This document shows positions 7,973 through 15,000 of a stretch of 15,000 nucleotides of DNA, one piece after another. The notes under the pieces were generated by a model, which saw only the letters and a program-made list of their open reading frames with translations, did not search any database and was not told the DNA's origin. The first letter of the stretch is position 1. Each line of letters begins with the position of its first letter. The translations under genes were made by a program, and so were the position numbers. Location of the stretch: NCBI GenBank assembly GCA_012295275.1, contig CM022670.1, positions 13,529,583-13,544,582 on the forward strand. Direction: 5' to 3'. Source of the DNA: Chrysomallon squamiferum. Taxonomy: Eukaryota > Mollusca > Gastropoda > Neomphalida > Peltospiridae.

Positions 7973-8474
7973 GCTCTAAAATAATATAATATATATTATT
8001 GCCATAACAGCAAAGATCACTGCCACCGATTGCTTTGTAACAGTTTGTGATTTATATTGCCACAATCCAGCCAAGTCCGTCTCTATGATTTGTCCTTACA
8101 AATAAGCAGTTTATCCTGAGAGAATACCTTAGCTGATTGTATCTCTAACAGTGCAAGAAATGTATTTTACCAAAATGCCAGTGATTATATTACTTCCATT
8201 ATCCAGCACATTCTTACGAGACAATAAATGAATCATTGCTTATTACTCTAGGGGCAGACTAAAAAAATGTATTAAAAATATTTCTAGTTGTTGTTATGAG
8301 AGTCCACTGATCTTCTGAAGAGTAGAATTCTTGTCCATGTGGCTGCATCGTGTTGTAAAGTCTGTAGTCTGTGGGACTGTGACAAGGGTCGTGAAGTAAG
8401 GAATCTTAAGCTATACGCATTCTAGAACAGAACAAATAAATGAATAATGATTATTATTTGTAAGCGCTGAATAC
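7973..8474. other. Non-coding, nothing recognised
   Basis: Mixed AT-rich sequence with no convincing frame, RNA gene or repeat. Confidence 0.55.
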
Positions 8475-8506
<32 letters not shown>

Positions 8507-8585
8507 GTATTGAAGTGTATGAGTAGTGATGAATATAAATAACTTCAAAAAAAAAAAAATGTACATTATATTTTAAGGTGATTGA

Positions 8586-8626
<41 letters not shown>
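8475..8626. repeat. Homopolymer cluster T25 ... A13 ... T39
   Basis: Twenty-five T (8475-8499), thirteen A (8547-8559) and thirty-nine T (8588-8626) fall within 152 bp. The 47-bp segment between the first two is bounded by complementary homopolymers and could form a loop. T39 is the longest homopolymer in the window and is prone to sequencing error. Confidence 0.95.
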
Positions 8627-9537
8627 CTTTGTTATCCTTTTGAAGTATATTTGGAGCTGCGCGCACAAAGGGCTAAATGCATTTTGTTTAAACAGCAAAT
8701 GAAGATCATCTTTTCCAGTAATAAAATTTGGTTATCATATAAATCATTTAAAATATAACAAGTTCACAAGTATGAGAGAAGTTCATAACACTTTGATGAT
8801 ATAAATGTAAAATAAAGAATGGAAAAGTAGTATGAGTTACAAAATAATATATCCATATGTTGTAATAGATTTTGTTAACGATATTCAGTAAAGTTGATTT
8901 AATACTGCTGCTCTTCGATACTTTTAATTTAAAAAAAAATATGAACTGTAACCATATCGCCCCATCCCTTATGGTCGTTCCAATATATAAATACGTATGT
9001 ATTTCAATTTATAAAATATGGTTTATACCGCTGTTCGTTTGAAATGAAATCAATAATTTACACTGCAGGTCATCATGTTTTAAGAACATTATTATCTCTA
9101 CGAGAGGCACGGCCACCACTAATTTGTCTTCAGCCCTCGGAGACTTCCAGATATCTTCTGGATTAACTTAATAGTCATTTGTGTGACTTTGGAGCTTATT
9201 TTGTCACATTTGATCTACTTCCCCATATCGCAGTTTTAAAAAAACCGTTATTTCTCTTCCAGTTATTTGTAGAACTGCGGTTAGAGCTCAGATTACCGGG
9301 TCAGTCCTGATGCATGCCCTCTCTGGGTTATTTTCCATTCCAACCAATGTTTCATGATTAGTTTATTTAAGGCTGTGAAATGTGCTTTCCTTTCATTGGC
9401 AATTTATATGTAAAAGGTCCCTCGCTGCAAGTGGAAATCCTCTCAAGACTATAAATAAGAAATAACAAATGTTTAACCATGTAGATTCTTGGATATACAA
9501 CTACGTATTGGGTTTTAATCACGTAACAAAGCAAATT
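8627..9537. other. Non-coding, nothing recognised
   Basis: About 900 bp of AT-rich sequence without long simple repeats. No splice-bounded protein-like frame was found. Confidence 0.55.
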
Positions 9538-9563
9538 TATATATATATATATATAATATATAT
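9538..9563. repeat. (AT)n microsatellite
   Basis: About 26 bp of alternating A and T with one break, self-complementary. Confidence 0.9.
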
Positions 9564-10335
9564 GTCTGCAATCCCATTATCAGAAAAGAGTAGACATCAC
9601 GTGAACGTGCTTACAAGACAAAACAGTTGATAAGCACGCCTACCGTGGACACATAATCCGGGAGCTCTTTGGCCGGTGCTAGAAGATTAATTGACCAGAT
9701 AACTATTTATCTTTCTGACAAATGACATTCTAATGAATAATGAATACTTAATTCGGCACAATGACGGTCGATGTTTTTCTTGTCCTTGGATATCGTTAAA
9801 CATTTATATATCAAACATATGAAATATTCCCACAAGCATTTGGCGTCCGGCAACCCGACAGAAGACAGTATCAATGACGTAAATGAAGATGAAGTAATTT
9901 AGTTTGTTCCAATCTAAATCCCTTCAGAGATACCAAATGTGTGTACCAATGCTGGTGAATTGTACCGAAGCTCAGATGATTTTGTTATTTAGATTCAAAC
10001 TGCTTAGCCGCTTCCAAATGCCACATATCACTTTATTTAGATTTAGTCACATTATTTAAATAAAAACAGAGATCCGGTTGCAGTTAGTATAAATGTATAT
10101 TAAACGCGTATGAACTTTCAGATTTACGTCAGTATTTAAATTCAAGTGGTTTTGTAAAGCATTCGAAGAAGCGTTATATCTGCCAAAAATTAATGTTCAG
10201 ACGAGCGAATGATGTTAGTACGTGCGTAGATTATTTTAGGCTTGAGAGACTAAATGTATGAAACATCAGGCAAATGCCATCTGTGTGTGTGTTTATATAT
10301 TGCTGTAACTCTTACTGTCTGCATATTTTTTTTTT
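9564..10335. other. Non-coding, one spaced inverted repeat
   Basis: CGTGCTTA (9606-9613) and TAAGCACG (9631-9638) are exact reverse complements with a 17-nt spacer. A 27-codon frame starts at ATG 9820 and ends in an acidic tail before a TAG near 9900. It has no clear splice site or recognisable product. The rest is plain AT-rich sequence. Confidence 0.5.
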
Positions 10336-10412
10336 GTGGGGGTATGTATGTGTATGTATGTGCGTGTGTTAGTGTATGTATGTATGTGTTTGTGTTTGTG
10401 AATGTGTATGTG
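10336..10412. repeat. GT/TATG-rich tract
   Basis: Mixed GTAT, GTGT and TTTG words on the + strand, a degenerate relative of the TATG array at 4929-5080. Coding potential reads as V/C/Y strings only. Confidence 0.85.
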
Positions 10413-11048
10413 ACTGCGCGCACGACAGGTAGTTATTTTGAATGGTTGTATTTCGTAAGACACATTGTGCAATAAACGATGTAATCATATAGTGAATTAT
10501 TTCGTGGAAAACCAATTAACGCCTTCATTTAAAATAAAACACTTTTTCGCCTAGAAGTACTTTATTAAACTGTTACAAAAAAATATCTATGGTTTTTTTT
10601 TATGTTTTAAAATCTTTAATCAGAGACTGAACCAGAATTTCCATTAGGGAAATCATTATTGTCATGGATGAAATTTTCAAGATGAAGTGAGTTTATTGGT
10701 ATTTTCACAAAATGTCACGTAAAAAAAAAAAAAAAAAAAGTTGATGAGGAGACTGTCTGGTAATTCGTTTCAGGAAGAAGTAGGTCACTCTAATTTAAAT
10801 GGCTTCTAATATTAAGATAGAAATTTAGTGGAGTGTTACAATATTATAACTCCTCACACGCTTTGTCATTTTCGTCGATAATAATCATCTACACGGTGTT
10901 GAATTCGTTCTTTCAAACGTTATTTGTGGATCACTGGTTACAGTTAATTAACTCAGGTTTTCTTATTTCTCTGCTTGAAGTTTGACGTTTGAAATATTTA
11001 ACCATACGACGACGAAAATTAAACAAAAAGGCTAAAAACTATGTAAGG
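10413..11048. other. Non-coding, with A19 tract
   Basis: AT-rich sequence; nineteen A at 10721-10739 are the only clear feature. No retroelement body with a defined 5' end precedes the A-run. Confidence 0.6.
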
Positions 11049-11250
11049 AAATGAATGAATGAATGAATGAATGAATGAATAATAAGTAATTATTGAGAAA
11101 TAATAATTAAGAGGAATTACTTAAATAACAAGGAAACTGAACAGGTAAATAAAGAAAGAATAAAACAGAATAAATGAAAAACAATAGAAAGAAAGTGTAA
11201 GAAAGAAAGAATAAAGGAAAAAAGAATAAAAGAAAGAAAGCAACGATAGA
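11049..11250. repeat. (AATG)n and purine-rich AAAG tract
   Basis: About eight AATG units at 11049-11081 are followed, after a short gap, by purine-biased AAAG/GAAT words at 11142-11245. Two overlapping minus-strand frames (11107-11302) are rich in F and L because of this bias. Confidence 0.9.
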
Positions 11251-11456
11251 TATTTTTTTCATTATTACACCAAGAAACCTTGTAGTTCCTTGAGGCAATC
11301 AATAATGTCAGAGCAAATGCCGCATTTTTTTAATTTTCTAATTTTTTTGCTGTTGACTATAATCAAATTTGTTTAAATGCTATCTACAGTACAGAACAGA
11401 AAACAAGTTGAAACCATGTATAAAATGTAGGGAAACAATTTTTTCTTTCCTCTTTT

Positions 11457-11479
11457 TATTTATTTATTTATTTATTATT

Positions 11480-11535
<56 letters not shown>

Positions 11536-11550
11536 TATTATTATTATTTT
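11457..11550. repeat. Compound (TTTA)n(ATC)18(TTA)n microsatellite
   Basis: TTTA units (11457-11477) pass directly into 56 bp of pure ATC (11480-11535), then into TTA units. The three motifs are single-step variants of each other, which fits growth by slippage plus point mutation. Confidence 0.97.
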
Positions 11551-12020
11551 CTTTTTTAATCATTTCTTTTTTATCAAGTACTTTTGTAATTGGAGAAGTC
11601 GCTTTGGGCATCTCTGTGCCAAATGATTACTGAAGTTCTTGTTCGTCTTCATTATTTAACAAAGTCACCGTGCAGTATAATGCTGAAAGGTACTGAAAAA
11701 GTAAAGTGTTCCAGTTTAAACCTTTTCGCACCTCTGTGTGCACTATACTACAGCTATCTTTCAAACGGAGAAGAAAATTAAGTTCAGTAAAACGGTAATA
11801 AGAGTAAAATTTGAATAATCAAATCGCTCGTGTTGTGACAGGACTGTACGAGAGCGAGAGATTCTGTACAGTAACACTGGCCAGTGTGTTTTCAGACGTG
11901 TAATGAAGATCGTTTGATAATAAATCATTTTAATACCGCCGTGACAAATAGGCTGGTATTTGAAATCTGTTATACTGAGTTTTAGGTATTTCTCTTTAAC
12001 TCATACACATACACATTTAT
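11551..12020. other. Non-coding, nothing recognised
   Basis: Mixed sequence with a 63-codon frame at 11590-11781 that resembles no family I know and lacks splice context. Nothing else was seen. Confidence 0.55.
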
Positions 12021-12032
12021 AAATAGCCTTAT

Positions 12033-12098
12033 ATTTCTCTCTTTGTCTCTGAGTCTTTCTGACTCGTTCTGTCTATTTCTTTTTCTCTCGGTTCTGAG

Positions 12099-12165
<67 letters not shown>
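12033..12165. repeat. Pyrimidine-rich tract with (CT)31
   Basis: CT-rich degenerate sequence (12033-12102) leads into 63 bp of uninterrupted CT (12103-12165), then CACATA. The + strand is CT here but AG at 6647-6730 and 14297-14390, so these tracts are inverted relative to one another. Confidence 0.98.
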
Positions 12166-12168
<3 letters not shown>

Positions 12169-12231
12169 TATACACACATCATATTTAGTTCTGCGATAGC
12201 TTTTCTTGAAACTAATGGGTTTTTCTCTTCA

Positions 12232-12314
12232 ACTTCTTTTCTTTTTTTTCTTTTTTTTTTTTTACCTTTGCGCATCTTATTTATGGGTACTCCTATAATA
12301 ATAATAATAATAAA
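12232..12314. repeat. T-rich tract and (ATA)n
   Basis: A T/C-only run at 12232-12264 is followed by TAATAA units at 12295-12312. Simple sequence only. Confidence 0.85.
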
Positions 12315-12972
12315 CAGCAATGTTTTCTCGTGATTTCAAGGATATCACTGAAAAAGAAGTATTATACGAAGTTGTGTCATACAGATATGAAAGACATATC
12401 GCTGTTTGATTTTACTTGCTGTTCTCAATCTTGCAAGATTACCCAAAGGAACAGAAGACAGTGTCAGTGGCGTTTCAAGCCAAGATCGCTTCAAAGAAAT
12501 TTATCTTTAGAGATGATTTTCTGTTTTGTGCATATTAATGGAAAAACTAATTTCTAAAATAAACGACTGCTTTGTCGTGTGACATTCTGTCAACCAGCGT
12601 TCCCTAAAGAATTGTGGATGTCAGTCCTTGCGAAGAAATTCATTGGAGTTTGCTCATTGTTCATTAGAGCATGAGTTAGTTTTCCTTCATTAGTAAAACG
12701 AGCAGTTCAGCAGTGCTTCGACAGAAACAACGTGATGTTCACGTGAATGTAAATAACCGAGAATGTTTCTGTAGAAATACTGGTCAGTAAAATTCGTATG
12801 TTTTTGGGGTTTTTTTTTTTTTGAACAAACAACGTTAAATCGATTTCAGTGTTTTTGTACAAATAAAGGCAAATTGATTCGAAAGTGAACAAAACGAAAG
12901 AGATAAATATGAAAATATTTACGAGTCGCGCTGTATTTCGGTGCTTAATTAATTCACTAGAAACAGTAGGAA
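12315..12972. other. Non-coding; one small open frame noted
   Basis: A 29-codon frame runs from ATG 12320 to TGA 12407-12409 (it begins MFSRDFKDITEKEVLYEV) and has protein-like composition. It is too short to call and resembles nothing I know. A T13 run lies at 12810-12822. Otherwise plain AT-rich sequence up to the sharp edge of the dispersed repeat at 12973. Confidence 0.5.
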
Positions 12973-13180
12973 ATTTTGATTTTGATTTTAGGTGAAAAAC
13001 TACAATAACAACTTGTCAGAATTTGATTGATGTTTCGTTATAAGCAGAACGTTAGCAGTTGATCCGAACTGCACAGAACCGAACATTTATGACAACCATC
13101 CATCATGTTGTGAAATTACCACTTTCTAAATTAATTTATTCTGTTATAATTATTTTTATTAGCCTTGACCATTCTCTGTG
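12973..13180 (+). repeat. Dispersed repeat, copy B
   Basis: Second copy of the element at 1547-1752, same orientation, about 94% identical over its first 176 bp without gaps. The hairpin GCAGTT-gatccg-AACTGC is at 13055-13072 and is unchanged. Differences are scattered, with a small group of three at 13084-13088. As in copy A, a simple-repeat region follows within about 80 bp, but here the motifs are CT, CATA and AT rather than AC, so the microsatellite is not simply part of the copied unit. Confidence 0.8.
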
Positions 13181-13242
13181 TTTTTTCTTCTATCTGTGAG
13201 TCTCCCTGCCTGTTTGTATCTAACCAGTCTATCTTAATGTGT

Positions 13243-13279
13243 ATATGTGTGTGTATCTCTCTCTCTCTCTCTTTCTATA

Positions 13280-13334
<55 letters not shown>
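13243..13334. repeat. Compound GT/(CT)/(CATA)/(AT) microsatellite
   Basis: Short GT units, then (CT)8 at 13257-13272, about seven CATA units at 13278-13306, and AT alternation to 13334. The order of related motifs suggests stepwise replacement during slippage. Confidence 0.95.

Positions 13335-15000
<1,666 letters not shown>

Noticed and set aside
9820-9900. Short acidic C-terminal-like coding exon
   Set aside because: Only 27 codons, without a good pyrimidine tract or recognisable family; recorded only as part of the stretch.
11982-12333. Open frames of about 100 codons on both strands over (CT)31
   Set aside because: The length comes from the microsatellite, which is open in every frame. 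The flanks are low-complexity.

Overview
The window looks like non-coding DNA from an invertebrate animal genome. It is AT-rich, no open frame looks like a conserved protein, and it is crowded with long, nearly pure microsatellites: (AC)31, (AG)42, (CT)31, (TG)19(AG)47, (ATC)18, and TATG/CATA tracts. It also has many homopolymer runs and several short non-autonomous transposable-element-like sequences. This texture resembles a cephalopod such as an octopus. That is an impression from the repeats, not a proof, because no gene here fixes the species. Nothing suggests bacterial or viral DNA: there are no operons, ribosome binding sites or dense coding.

Layout. Positions 1-1080 are mostly plain AT-rich sequence. 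Around 1070-1250 lies the only stretch with a hint of gene structure. A good 3' splice-site motif is followed by 47 open codons and a stop, then by a T-tract/AG directly joined to GTAAGT, the shape of a recursive splice site. Positions 1266-4373 hold three imperfect ACT/AGT trinucleotide arrays. Two of them are interrupted by different inserted elements: a GC-rich element of about 171 bp (2490-2660) and a 393-bp element with very long inverted arms (3863-4255). A dispersed repeat at 1547-1752 recurs at 12973-13180 in the same orientation. Positions 4370-6620 are mostly plain sequence with GT, TATG and AAT/AATA tracts.

The rest runs as follows: (AG)42 at 6647-6730, a group of small hairpins at 6790-6965, a CpG-rich patch at 7486-7870, and a homopolymer cluster at 8475-8626. 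A long featureless stretch to about 11040 is broken only by short tracts. After it come AATG, AAAG, TTTA and ATC repeats at 11049-11550, (CT)31 at 12103-12165, the second dispersed repeat copy, and the compound (TG)19(AG)47 at 14259-14390. A possible degenerate palindromic repeat lies near 14738-14850.

No gene, tRNA, rRNA or CRISPR array is called. The window is best read as an intron or intergenic region shaped by microsatellite growth and small element insertion. The most notable items are the long-armed inverted repeat, the 94% identical repeat pair, and the candidate recursive splice site. I found no convincing new biological system.
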